Positions 23,065-34,900 of a DNA stretch of 60,557 bases are shown one piece after another. The notes below the pieces were generated by a model that saw only the letters and a program-made list of their open reading frames with translations, had not been told where the DNA came from and did not search any database. The translations under genes and the position numbers were made by a program. Each line of letters starts with the position of its first letter. Within the stretch, counting starts at the first letter, position 1. This stretch comes from Volvariella volvacea V23 (taxonomy: Eukaryota; Basidiomycota; Agaricomycetes; Agaricales; Pluteaceae): NCBI GenBank assembly GCA_000349905.1, contig KB722743.1:767420-827976 (forward strand), in the 5' to 3' direction.

Positions 23065-24611
23065 ATGGCTTTCATGGATCACATCTCCAGCCTCATAGAG
23101 AAGGTTGCCCCTCCCAAATCCTCCAAGCCGCTGAATCCCGCAGGGATCGGTAGCGGTGGACATGGGATGGTTCCTGTGGATGACGATGTGAGCCAGCATC
23201 CTTTGTCCAATTCTTTATCTTGCTTGTTGTCAAGCTCCTATGCCTTTTGAGGCACCTCAAACCTGCAACCTATTCTCTCGTTATGTAATCGTGTTCATCC
23301 TCTACTCCCTTGTATATGGCATGGCAGACCCTGTTACTACTGGCCAAATTGTTCTTCTCGTCTGTGTAACATGTCTTTGGGTTATATGGATCTGGGTCCT
23401 CCTTTTCCTTGTTCAATGTAGCCCTTCTATCATGTTTGGCTGACCATGACCGCTTTTGCAGATGATAGTATCCAAGCCTGCTATAATATTCCATTCATCT
23501 CAAATATTTTTCAACTTCCTGGCCATGGCGTGCTTCGCCGCCGTTGCAAGCTTTCAGGCTCGATGGGGTGTTGGTCCATGTAAGTTCTCGCTTATTTTCT
23601 TCGCGCGTCATTACTTGATGCTCCACCTAGCCGGACTCTCTGGTTTCGCTATATTCGTCTCCATAGCTGGGATGCTATTGTCAGCATTTGTACTTCTAGT
23701 CCCTGTGCTATACGAGAAATACGACAAGTTTGTTCGATTAGCTCGCGCATTAAGGGAGGTTCGCGTTGGATTTATCCTGACCGGCGCCGGCACGACTTTT
23801 AGCTTGTTAATCGCGTAAGTTTTCATGATTAACCTTGCTTCTCAAATTATTCAAAATACGCGACATAGTTTCATCACCACTATTTCTGCTTGGACACAAC
23901 CGGGTTGCAAGAACGCTGAAAATGACCCACACGCAGAGGAAAAGGGGGAGGATTTCGTTAAAGGCCTAGCTGGTTGGTGTCAGACAAAAAAGGCTGGCGC
24001 TATATTCTTTTGGCTTGCTTTTGGTGCGTCTTGGCATGATTTGTGGGTTAACTTGCCCACTCAATACAGTCCATTTAGCTTTTTGGACCGCGTCTCTGGT
24101 TCTCTTGATCCTCGATTGGCGTTCGGGTAAACTTCGTACTCACACCCCTCGCGACCCCCCTTTCAAACCTCCCACCAATGCCGATGATATTGAAGGGACC
24201 GATGATGATGACGGCTATCATCACATCCCTCCTGCGCGTAGGACAACGCTTGGCGATCCTGGGGCATACGACAACTCTGATGCGTTGGGATCGCCATTCG
24301 CAGATTCGCACCGATATAATGCGCCAGGTCAGACGGCTTATACCCCCACTGCCACCACCCCTTCTATTCCTGTAGCCTCGCGGCCAAGCATGGATGCATA
24401 CGGTGCCTTTTCCGACCCCGCTCCTACAGGCTATGGTCCTACGTTCACCGGTCCACCAGTTATCCCAGAACCCGACTTAGGCCCACGAGTCAGTAGAACT
24501 ATGCAATATGCCGACCCTTATGCTGCCGTACAGGCCCATACACTTGGTGGACAGTCTCCGACATCCTCTGCAATCCCGCCTGGCTATGACGGTTATCAAA
24601 ATTACCGTTAA
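23065..24611 (+). CDS. MARVEL-like multi-spanning membrane protein
   Basis: A basidiomycete membrane protein with four or five predicted spans. Recognisable segments are FFNFLAMACFAAVASFQARWG, GFAIFVSIAGMLLSAFVLL, VGFILTGAGTTFSLLIAF and LVLLILDWRSGK. A loop has two Cys (QPGCKN and GWCQTKK). The roughly 170-aa cytoplasmic tail is rich in Pro, Gly, Tyr and Asp. Clear exons: 23065-23187, then from 23252, 23462-23579, 23631-23814, 23869-24023, 24079-24611. The donor ending exon 2 (about 23410) is uncertain: the GT with the best context is out of phase. The spacing of spans and the short N-terminus fit MARVEL-type proteins; a Sur7-like eisosome role is possible but not shown. Confidence 0.68.
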
Positions 24612-24982
24612 TGTCTAGCGGAATGCGGAAGTGCAACTTTACGACGCATAATGTACCATGACGATGATATTCGCGTATTTTTCTACGGACTGTTACATTC
24701 CTGGATCGCCCCATTCCCTCAGTTTGTTCACGACGTGGCTGCCGATGTACGTGCAATATGTATACATCTCTGTTCTTCTGTTCTCTTGATGCTGTGAATC
24801 GATGTTGCCTTGTTAACATGTACATCACCTGGCCCAATTGTGTGCCAGTAAAGCGAGTATGACATTATAGAGTACAGAAATTCAATGGCAAAGCATATGA
24901 CACAAACATACTCAAAGCAAAACTGTAACAATTTCAAGTAGATATGTGACCCAGTGGGAATGGTCATTCTGATGTAAGGATA
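24612..24982. other. convergent 3' spacer, no gene seen
   Basis: This 371-bp spacer lies between two genes that end toward each other. It is AT-rich, with no splice-supported frame or RNA-like fold that I can recognise. It probably holds the two 3' UTRs and polyadenylation signals. Confidence 0.5.
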
Positions 24983-27900
24983 TTATGCCTTCGGGCGACG
25001 CCATTTTGGAGTGGGTGACATGCGCAGACGCCTGACAAGGGGAGGAGGGTCGTATTCTTCGTCCTCGTCAGATTGATCCACAGGCTGAGGCAGATCATGG
25101 CTACTTGTACCTGTGAGCCCATCAAGCAATTTGTCAGCACCGCGATCAGAATATGAATTCACAATGGTGGTCCTCGCAGCGGTGTCATCTCTCGGCTTGA
25201 GTGCTTGTGAAGTGCAAAAAATCACTGGGGGTCCTCCCGCCCCACCATGAGCCATAAACCCATTGTCTAGACTCCGCATCCCGGACCCTGTGAGAACCTC
25301 ATTATCTAACTGAAAGTCGTTTTCAATGGCACTAATGCCCGATTCCGAACCCAGCTGTTCCTGCCATGTACTGGAACGCAGTTCTTCATCAAGGGTCGGT
25401 CGGCGTTTTAACTGGCGTTGTGATTGATAAGTTGGTTGTGAGCGTGGTACCTGTCTGGCTTGATTAGGCTGTCGCTGTTGCGGTATTCGCAATTTATCTC
25501 GCGCAAGTCGTGTAGACATGTCTCTCCTAGCCAATGGAGACTGCGAAACATTATCTTGGTTGTGCAAAGGACGCGGACGCAACGTCTGTATCTCCTCCTT
25601 TTCCGGAGGGTCAAACACTGTGACCCCGAGGAGGTGTGGGTCATCTGCCTCGTCGCTGTACCTTCCTTGCGAGTGAATAGGCACCCTCATGGCTCTAGCA
25701 GGTGGAGGCGGCTTTCTAGGGGAGGGGGCGGGAAGTGGTGATGTGGGTAGTCGTCTGGCAAACATGTCTGATAGACCTGATTTCGGGAGGCCGGGGGAGA
25801 CGGGGGGTGGAGGTTCCATGGGGCGGGCGACAACCAGTTCATGTGTTTCGTCTTTGCCACCCATAAGCGCATCAACATCAATGATCTCGGGTTCGTTGAG
25901 AGGGGGAGTAGGATCTGGAATGGGCTCTTGGGAAGCCTCGGGAGGGGGTGTTGAGGGTGGTTCTTCGTGGTGCAAGTCATCCCGCTCTAAAGAATTGTCA
26001 GAGCACAAAGATGGTGTGGTGAGATCCTTGAGGGTGAGAGGGGGTTGCCACTCCCTTGTTGGAGGGGACAGCGTTGAAACAACACTGGACGGCGCCGTAG
26101 ACGTGCTACTGGCACTCATTGATTCCAAACTTGACTCTAAACCACGTCGACGTTCCATCTCGTCTATAGAATGATTACGAGATTATGATGCGAGCTGATA
26201 AGGTGGTGAAGAGCACTTACGCAAATTTCCATGCGGTCCCGAATAACTTTCAGTCCTCTTTCTTTTCAACCCGGGATGGAGTAGATCGTCTTGTCTCAGA
26301 CCCTGATCTGGATGTCGGTAACTTGGTCGCTCTGCGGGGATTGATACGGATGCACCGAAAGCATTACTAGGCGGGAGTATCTCTTTTGTTCTTGAATAAC
26401 CATCAGAAGTTGAAAGTAAGGTGCTAGGTGTGGTGCTACGGAAGCTGGCAGGCAGGGACTGAGTAAGAACTTCTCTCGAATTTAGTGCAGTGTTAGACCC
26501 TGGTATCCTGCCGATTTTCCTTCGCAGTTGTTTTGTTTTGAGCTCATTGAGTAACGCTGTCATATCTTGTCCCTTTCCTACTGTGGGCTGTCCATGCCTA
26601 CTTCGAGGGAGAGGATTGATTGGGGCCTCCTTTGGCGAAGGGGCGTGTCGTAGTGAGGCACGTGCAGAAGCAAAGAGTGAACCGAGTGAGCTTGGAGAAG
26701 ACTGGACAGGGAGATGGATTGATAATGATGGTGGAGGTGGGGGTGGGGGTGGAGGCGGTGCGGATTGTTTGAGTTGCACCGAAATGTGTGCAGGTTGTTT
26801 GTTCTGCTTGAAGAGCTGGAGAATGCATGAGCGCAACTACAAATCACGCACAAGTGGTACTCACCTCTTCTTTCAGACGTTGAATCTCCTCTTCCAAAAT
26901 TCTGATACGCTCCTTGTCTCCTTGTCTCTCTTTCTCTATCTCCTCTTGCGGTTGCGACGCTTCTCCATCCTTATCCCTCTCCCACCGCCTCTCATTTCTT
27001 TGATATTGCTCCTGAATGAGTCTCAACTCGCACTCCTTACCTTTCATCTGGAATTCGCCCTCCTCAGAGAATTTTTGGACGTAGCCATCTTCCACCGCCG
27101 AGCTATCATCACCAAACACAGGTGGCGTTCCTGAAGCGCCTCGATTGCGTGCAGCGGTCCTGCTGGACGTAACATTTACCCTAACTGGCGACGTATTCGG
27201 GTTGGGCAGCAGTAACATAGGATCTGCATTATCATCTCCGAACTTGTCCACGACGGCTTTCACGACGGGTGCAATGTTTCGCCTCGGCGAGAGTGTAGCA
27301 AATGGAGAACGCTTCTTAGCGGGTGGGGATCCAATTGGGGTTGTTGATCGGTGTTCTTCTAAATCTTTTTGGTCCGTTGAGAACTTTTCGTCAAGGCTAC
27401 TGGGGTGAACGGTGGGGTGGCTGGCAATACCCGAAGCAAATCGGACATGTCGTCTGGTCGCACACTGCAACTGTTCCAGGGAATCTGGCTCCGTCGAGGG
27501 AGATCGAGGATATAAAGATCCAGGCATCGTGACGGAGAGTCGTCTTCGTAGGGCAGACGGCGGAAAGACAGAGGATTGTGAGGATGGCGCTGACTGGTCG
27601 GTCTCATCATCAAGGCGGTCATCAGCGGCTGTCCGTGTGATTAAGTGAGGAATATAATGGATGATCAAGTGGTTGTAAAATACCTGCTTCTGCTTCTTGG
27701 TGTTCCTGCGGAGATAGCTTTCTACGTTTTCTACGCGTTGCAATGTAGTCGTGGCGCGTTGGACCCGTCGGTTCCGCGTCCACACACTCGTCGGATTGGT
27801 GAGGAAATTGGTGATTTAATAAATCGGAGCTGGGAGCTACTACTTGAGTCCTTTTCGTCTTAAAAAGGGGTGGTGACGACTCTTCCTCTTCTACCTGCAT

Positions 27901-28076
27901 ACAAGTCAGTCGATGTAAAATGTTTGGCTTGCTAATTGGACCTGTAATCTCACCTCACGAAGACCACCTGTGGCATTTGTGACGAAAGACTCAAACTCCC
28001 TAGCAAAAAGGTTGACCACTCCTGTCAACAGGCTGGAAGAGGTGGAGTGCTTGGGATTAGTTCGGGATGGAGGCAT
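24983..28076 (-). CDS. unrecognised 957-aa proline-rich coiled-coil protein with WH2-like motif
   Basis: I do not recognise this protein as a whole. Five exons (28076-27954, 27894-27684, 27628-26865, 26815-26221, 26163-24983) close in phase. In order it has: an amphipathic N-terminal segment (LLTGVVNLFAREFESFV, about residues 17-33); a basic patch (RRKRRKLSP); a Ser/Pro-rich region with RRHVRFAS; a charged coiled coil (about residues 310-366); a run of ten prolines (about 386-395); and DMTALLNELKTKQLRRKIG (about 450-468), which resembles an actin-binding WH2 motif or a formin DAD. A long Pro/Ser/acidic tail follows, ending in SPTPKWRRPKA. Polyproline followed by a WH2-like helix is the layout of WASP/verprolin-type actin nucleators, so a cytoskeletal role is an inference. 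It diverges from the MMTAG2 gene over 104 bp. Confidence 0.7.
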
Positions 28077-28180
28077 TTGAGGAGTGCAGTGTTTTGCTTG
28101 ACTGCCCAACGTGTGACAACAATACCGCCATCTGCCACACAACAGCAAACAATCATCTCCACCTTCTGCCACGCCGAGCC

Positions 28181-29030
28181 ATGTTTGAACCTGTTCGTGG
28201 AGGGACACGAGGTGGCCAGGCCGAATTCAAATGGTCAGACGTTTCCGCTGACAAGGACAGAGAGGTGTGTCGTTTTTCATCCACGTCTCCGCCCCTGGGC
28301 ATCCAACACACACCAGCATTATCTCGGACACAGTATCAATGCACCAACAGGAAGATGGCAGAAGAACAAGGACGTCCATTGGTATGGCCGCGACAAGAGA
28401 CAGCAGGATTTAGACCGTCTAGAGGAAATCCGTAAAATCAAAGAAATGGAGGCAGAGGCACTGTCTGTAGCGTTGTACGTCCTAATGAATGCACAATCCC
28501 CTAAATGCCTACTTATGATATCTTCAGGGGCTTCGCGCCGTCAAACAAGCCTGCTGGGGAGTCTGCAGTGAATACGGCTGGTGCGGCCTCGAGCACCACA
28601 ACCATAACCCAGGCAGTGGCCAATGCCACAACTTCAGATGATGAGCGGCATGACCAGAAGCAGGCAGCAGAGGAGAGAAAGAGGAGGAAGGCTAGAAAAA
28701 AAGGCAAAAAAACTGGAGAAGGAGCGGCGAGGGCGAGAGCGCGCCGAAAGATATTCCCCATCTCATGAAAAAGACCGTGGCGATACTCATAGACAGAGAC
28801 ACAGATTATCTTCATACTCTCCCTCTCGTTCACGCTCACCCCGCCGCAGGTCAAGAGACTACAGAGAATCCGAACCCAGACTCCGTGTCAAATCACCTCG
28901 GCGATCACTCTCCCCCCAACTTCGACGTCACGACAAAGTATATGATCGCGATGGACGAGAACAGGAGAGAGACAGACGGCGATGGGAGCTTAATGCCAGT
29001 CGGAGGGATGGCCGACGCGACCGTGCATGA
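28181..29030 (+). CDS. MMTAG2-like protein with out-of-frame RS tail
   Basis: The N-terminus is the MMtag (kinase phosphorylation) domain: MFEPVRGGTRGGQAEFKW and SADKDRE, then across an intron HYLGHSINAPTGRWQKNKD and VHWYGRDKRQQDLDR. Exons 28181-28264, 28317-28474 and from 28528 are well supported. Exon 3 reads in one frame (GFAPSNKPAGESAVNTAG) to a stop at 28766-28768, giving 160 aa. From about 28700 another frame encodes an obvious RS domain (SRSRSPRRRSRD and repeats) up to 29030. The two frames differ by one base. The change falls at two 7-A tracts (28696-28702, 28706-28712), and no GT donor exists between 28621 and the stop. It is therefore a real frame break, a sequencing slip or recoding. 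The end is given for the RS-tailed form. Confidence 0.75.
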
Positions 29031-29105
29031 CACAAGTACTGCCTTGCGATTCACCCATTAATCTACATGCAATTAGTGTGTTGTGTTGTATGGTTCGGTC
29101 TACAA

Positions 29106-30922
29106 TCATGCGCCGGCTTTCCAGTAGGCTATATCACCGTCCACCACTATGACAAAAGCGAACTCATCAGGACAATGCATCATACGATGAGATGCAAGCT
29201 TACTCTCGTACGGCTTGCCTTGCTGCCTTAGCTTGCCTGCAGCCTTGACGGCAGCTTCACTGCCATGTTCCCGCAGATCATCATAGGACATGATTTCACC
29301 GCATACGAATTTATTCTCAAAGTCAGAGCTGTAAATGATCTTGATCGATGTAGAGCGATGACACTTGACAGAAAAACGCACTGAATTACGCCAGCAGCCT
29401 GAGGTGCTTTGGTCCCCCGACGAATTGTCCATGCACGAACTTCATCAGGACCACAGGTGAAATAGCGGATCAGCTAAAACTCATTGTCAGGCCAAAAGCC
29501 GAAGAGTAGATGCCACAGACGAACATCCAAGCTATTGTATCCGGCTTGTGTGATCTTGGGTAAGGCAGTGGTTGCACTAATCTTCTTCTGCTCTTCCTCC
29601 TTCTCTTCAGGTGACATAGAGACTAGCCGCTCTTCAAGTGCAACAGAGAAAGGAATCAAGAGATCGCCGGGGTTATGCTCGTCAATCCATGCCTTAATTT
29701 TTGGTAGCCTGTCGATCAAGTTAATTTCAGTGGCGATCAATGACGGAACTACTTGCCACTTATTCTTCTTTCGTACGTAATCTTTCTCGGATAGGTTGAC
29801 AAGGTAGGTCACGGGTTTCGCAGTCAAGAGCTGGAGGCCATTGACTACGTCGATCTGCGAAATGCAATTAGCTATGGGCACACTCGGAGTGGTGAATAAA
29901 GGATTCAGAGAGTATTGGATTCTCATAGGCATATGGGGCGTTACTCCCGCCTCAATGAGCTGGGTTAGAATCGAGCATGCTGCTCTTTCTCATCCTTGGG
30001 TGAAGAAGGATATTTGTAATTACCTGCAACTTGGGTGAGAACCGATCACGAGAAGAATAACCATAAAGTCGACGAACCTCTTTGTTGTTCCACTCTGCTT
30101 TTCTGACATCCCTTTCGTCCACCGTTAGGACTTTGTGAACCTTTTCCACCGTGGCCTGTTGGGCTGTGAGGGGTCTTATTTGCGAAAGGGATCAACATCA
30201 CGACGCACAATTTCCTCCTTCTTTGCTTTGTCTGCTAGGCTGGTGTTGCCCAATGCACGCCCGCTCTTCTTGAGGTTTTCGAGATGCTTCTCGACCCATT
30301 CGATATCCTTCAATCGCAACTCTGTTTGAATTATTTCCATATCACGCAATGGGTTGACATCGCCCTCGACATGGATAACCTCTGCATCGTCAAAAGCTCG
30401 CACAACTTGGAAAATACCATCCACGGCTCGCACGTGGGATAGGAATGCGTTGCCGAGGCCTGCGCCGGTGGAAGCGCCCTAGAGAGAGTTTAGGCAGGCC
30501 ACAGGGAGGTGGCGGGGAGGACGCACGGCAGTAAGACCAGCGATGTCAATGCAGGTAAGATGGGCAGGGACACGAGAGGCTGGCTTGTAAAGGTCGCACA
30601 GCCATTCGAAGCGAGCATCGGGAACGGGGATGCGGGCCTCCTCGGGGTTGATGGTAGCGTAGGGGAAGTTGGCTGCTTTGCCGAGATCTGGAGGGGGCGG
30701 GATGTGAAGCAAGCAGGGAGAGGACGGGCGGGGCGGTTACCTGTCTCTGAGAGGACGTTGAAGAAGGAGGATTTGCCGACATTGGGAAGGCCTGGGATGG
30801 GGTTGTAAATTTGAAGGGGAAATGAGGTCGGAGAACAAACCTACGATGCCGATCTTGAGGTTGTTGCCTGGTCTGCCCAAAAGCGCTTTTTTCTCTGCAG
30901 CCGGCGCTTTCTTGGGAGGCAT
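29106..30922 (-). CDS. OLA1: Obg-like ATPase (Ola1 / Ybr025c)
   Basis: A TRAFAC-class P-loop ATPase of the YchF/Ola1 subfamily, linked to ribosomes and stress responses. The P-loop GLPNVGKSS is split by an intron. Then come [18 protein letters not shown], the G3 motif DIAGLTAGAS, NLSEKDY (G4-like, the non-GTP type NxxE), and the TGS-domain end with [16 protein letters not shown] and GDIAYWKAG. Ten exons: 30922-30841, 30791-30741, 30687-30527, 30478-30209, 30155-30078, 29854-29757, 29708-29525, 29473-29382, 29328-29204, 29146-29106; phases close at 393 aa. Intron 6 has a GC donor (GCAAGT). Intron 5 is 223 nt, four times the local norm. The same frame is open upstream to an ATG at 31048. Confidence 0.94.
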
Positions 30923-31085
30923 TTTCTTCTTTGCGTGCACTGTCGACGACGTGGAGAACGATCCAACAAAATGTCGATGACGATCCGGATAAGATAACGA
31001 CCCAAATCGACCAACAACCGTGAACCAGCCCACAATCCGATTCGCCATCCCGTTTGGTTCTCCTTTGAGACAGCTAGCACCCAGT

Positions 31086-31091
31086 CACGTG
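31086..31091. promoter_or_regulatory. CACGTG E-box between OLA1 and the secreted-protein gene
   Basis: CACGTG sits in the 182-bp divergent spacer, only 14 bp before the ATG at 31105. If that ATG is used the site would be in or next to the transcript start, so it may mainly serve OLA1, or the secreted protein may start at the in-frame ATG 31141. Confidence 0.3.
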
Positions 31092-31104
31092 GCAGACAAC
31101 CAGA

Positions 31105-31819
31105 ATGTGGCGCGGTGTTTGTGTCAAGGCTCTTCTCGCCATGCTGCTCCCTCATAGCTTGCTCCTCCTCATTCTCTCTCTCCTCACTGTCATTGAAGCC
31201 CAAACGTTTACTGTTACTAATGAGTTTGTCTCTCCTTCTTGTCCAATAGTCCGCCATTAACCAGTTCGTCAGAGCTGGTCAGACTGTTATCCAAGTGGTG
31301 ACATCAGACCCCGCGCTGGGTCCCATTACCACAACCATGTATCTTAGTCTCTTCTCAGCGTGCTTGCTTCCGTGCACACTAACACTAACCAGACAGACAT
31401 TGTCCGAGGCAGACACTGAGAGCCAATCCTCAACGTCTTCGACCACTGGTGCTTCATCCACTCCCCGGCCGACCATCAGCCCGCCCTCTCTTCCAGATGG
31501 CCAACAAGGTCCCGTGGGGCAGCCTGAACCGACACTGGACCCTCCATACGGTATTACGCCCTTCACTTATACCACCGTCATCAACGGCGTAACAACACGC
31601 GTCGCCGATTTCTTTACCCCGAGCAACCCTTCACCGGTATCCGTATCTGTTCCAACTACGGGCACTGTTATGGACTTTGAATCGTGGTACAACAGCTTTG
31701 TGGCACCAGCACAAACCGGAACTAGCGATGCGAACGGGCTGGACAGGTCTATTGTTCCGTGGTGCGCTGTGTTGAGTGCGGTGTTGCTAGCGTTTTTGAG
31801 TGGGTGTTGGCTCGTATAG
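31105..31819 (+). CDS. small secreted GPI-anchored-type protein
   Basis: The N-terminus (from ATG 31105, or in-frame 31141 giving MLLPHSLLLLILSLLT) is a strong signal peptide. The mature part is Ser/Thr/Pro-rich with QTVIQVVTSDPALGPIT and PFTYTTVINGVTTRV. The C-terminus has SDANG followed by a hydrophobic end (VPWCAVLSAVLLAFLSGCWLV), as in GPI-anchor signals. Two introns are needed. One near 31340-31400 (donor GTATCT, acceptor after ACTAACCAG) is reasonable. The first, around 31190-31265, has several possible boundaries and I could not choose. No enzymatic domain is visible; Agaricomycetes have many such cell-wall proteins. Confidence 0.65.
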
Positions 31820-31984
31820 TCGGTGGGGGGTATGATATTTGGATCACGATATTCATGATATGCACGGACCTCACGGTAGAGACGATTCTGCAGATATAGA
31901 TAGTGGATTTGTTTGTGCTGTTTTGTGACACGCTGAATTTAGTCGCCACCCCGCGTGCGGCTCCTTTCCACCACCATCATACCC

Positions 31985-34900
31985 ATGGTGGAACTAAATC
32001 CTGCGCAATCTCAGGACACCTTTGCTGTTGCTCTCGTCCTGGAATCTTCCCTCGCAATTGCCCAGCAATGGCCTCGCATCTACTCAGACTATTTGACACA
32101 TATGCTTAGTCGTCTCAAAGATACCCTACCGGCTCACAAGGTGTGCTCACTACTATTCGCACCTTCGCCACCCATAACCCATAAATGCCAGGCACGCATG
32201 GCTTTCGTTTCCTACGCAAGTGCCGATGTTTTCCCTTCACCTCTGCTTAGTCGACGCTTTTTCGATGATCCAGCAAAATTAGTGAGAGAGGTGAACGAGA
32301 ACCCGTACGACATGGGTTTAGGAAGGTCCAACTCTGGCGAAGCGAGGGGTATGGCGGCGCTTGATGGCCTGGTAGCTGCGGTTGAAGTGCGTTCTGATTC
32401 ATGACCACCCTGCCCTTTGCCTACTTATTTCCCGTCACCTATAGCTCTTTGATGTTCTCCGCAATACTTCCAATGTGTGCGAGCAGTCGCCGGTCAACGT
32501 CTTTCACATCTTTCACATTGTCGCATCGGCTGCAGATACTGCAGAGCACCCGCGTTGGAACGATGATCCCTCTCTAGACCATGTATCTTGGAGTACACTA
32601 CCGGCAGAGTTCGTCAAGGTACCTCTCGAATGTCCTTTCACAATTTTGATTCATTTCAAGCATCCCCGAATAATTAGCGGAATATCAATTACGATTTGAT
32701 ATCCCTCAAGCCCCAGCCACAGTTCCGCGAGTTGCATTCATCTGTGCGTTCAACATTGTTGCGCAGCCCCTTTGTCTAGTCGCAGTAATACTTCCTTGGT
32801 TTTGTGCAGGTCGCCACAACGTTAGGCAGTATTACTCCGTGGTTCCAGCTTCACTCGGACAATACTGTTTTGTTGACAGGTTTTGTGGCGCTCGACAAAA
32901 GTACGTCCATCATGACAAGGTATCTGTTTCTCCTGTTGACCAGAAAACTCTAGTTCAAAATAAACGGCCGGGGGAGCAATCAAATTCGCTCCAATCGCCA
33001 GAAACTAAGAAGCCTCGTCTCGAAACACCTTCTGAGCCATCACCAAAGCCCAAGAATAGCGCAACGCCGACATTGGCAAGTGCAATCGCACCAGCTCCCA
33101 GTGCTCAACCAGTTCAACCTTCAGCGCCTCAGGCGCAACCACAAATTCAACCACCTCAAACTCAGATTCTCCGGATGTTACCTTTGAATGTCCTCAAAGA
33201 TCGTATGACAGCTGCTACGGTACATTTTAAGAATCTAGAGACTGAAATTCAGCGATTGCGCCAAGCAGGGAGGCAGCAAGAAGCAAATCAAAAAGAATCT
33301 GAGCTTAAAGAGAAGAAGTATCGTTTCAACCAGATGGTCGCTATGCAGCACGCATTGCACCGACAGGCTCAAGCTCAAGCTCAAGCTCAAAGCGGACAAG
33401 CACGGGTCTCAGGCCTTGCACCTCAGACGGCTTCCAACAATGCGAATGCTGGTGCAAACTCTTCCACTCCACCACCCGAAGGAACCTCGACTATAGTGAA
33501 TAAGGAACCCGTACCGCCCGTGTTTGGCCAAGCAACAACACTGATATCACCTTCAGTGACGATGCCCGCCGCCTCCGATGCGAGCTCGACTGCAAAGTCG
33601 AGTTCTGTCGTTTCTTCAGCTCCGCAACAATCACCTGCCCATCTGATGCAGATGCCTCAGCAGAGGCCTCCCGTACCCCCGAACTTCAATCAAGGGCCAA
33701 ATAATCAAAGTCCTAACCTTGCAGCTGCAGCTATTCAGACCAAGCAAGTCCCCCCTCAGGCTCTTGCTACGCAAATGGCGAAATTGGTTGAGCAGCAACA
33801 ACGGATAAGTCCAACAGGTTCCTTCACAAATCCGACACCTACCGCCCCCACACAAAACGAAACCAGTAATCAACCCCTCGTCAACCCAGGTCCCCTGCAA
33901 GCAGCACCAGGACTCAGAACTGGGGGGGAGCAACCCGCACAAGGACCTCAACACCGGACCCCTATCTGGTCTGGGGCATTTGTTGTCAAAGATGTACGTA
34001 TTTATGTTCAAGCGGCACCCATGTCTGCCAGTGACAGGTAAAGTTAGCCTCTTCCGGTCCTTTCAAAATAACCTAGTCATCCATGTCAGCCGACCTGATA
34101 CATGGCCTTCATTGATGCATTTAATGTTCCCTCGTCAGTCACCCGTGACACGGTTGGAGTTTATGGAGTGGGCTAAACGCCATCAACCTTCGGTCTGTGT
34201 TTTTACACCCCGCCTTCAAGGGATACCAGAACCTGCAAAAAACGGGGCAGCCTATGCACAACTAGCATCACTACTATGCAGATCCCCTGTGCGTCTTTCT
34301 CGTGATCCTTCTAACCAGTATTCTTATATCTGCGTTCTCAAGAATACTATAACATTTATGACCGCATCTTGGACACTTCCATCTGGTGCACAGGAAATAG
34401 CTATGTTGTTATTTGGCATGGTTTCTCCACATAATGGGCCAAATGTTCTCTATGGCGCACTATTTCCTCTCACTGGTGTGCCAGAATTGCCTAAACCTTT
34501 AGCTGCGCACCCAAGTCAAGTGCCCCAATCTCAGCCTCAGCCTCCTCTCCCGCCTGCATTCATAAATCAAATATCCATGCTGCCCCCCGAACGTAGGAAC
34601 AACATCTTGAATGCGATCCGCAACAACCCTGCCGCATACTCACAAATAATAGGAATGGCTCAAGCGCAAACACAAGCCCAGCCAGCATTTGGCCTTGGGC
34701 AATCGCATGTCACGCAACAGCAGCACCCACAGGCACAACCTCAAGTTACACAAGGCCTTGTGACAGCCGGAAGCAGTTTGCCCATGGCTAGCGGGCCTCA
34801 AGTTGGCGGTGCCAGTTTACCTAGTGGCGCTGGGACAGGGCTGAATTTCATGCAAACTCAACAGCATCAAGCCGGATCCCAAGGACATCAGAACCACGAA

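Noticed and set aside
25689..26174. Plus-strand Gly/Ser-rich frame of 161 aa
   Set aside because: Mirror of the proline-rich tail of the 957-aa protein on the other strand.
26490..27134. Plus-strand frame of 214 aa with a poly-Gly run
   Set aside because: The poly-Gly is the complement of the ten prolines in the 957-aa protein; no other support.
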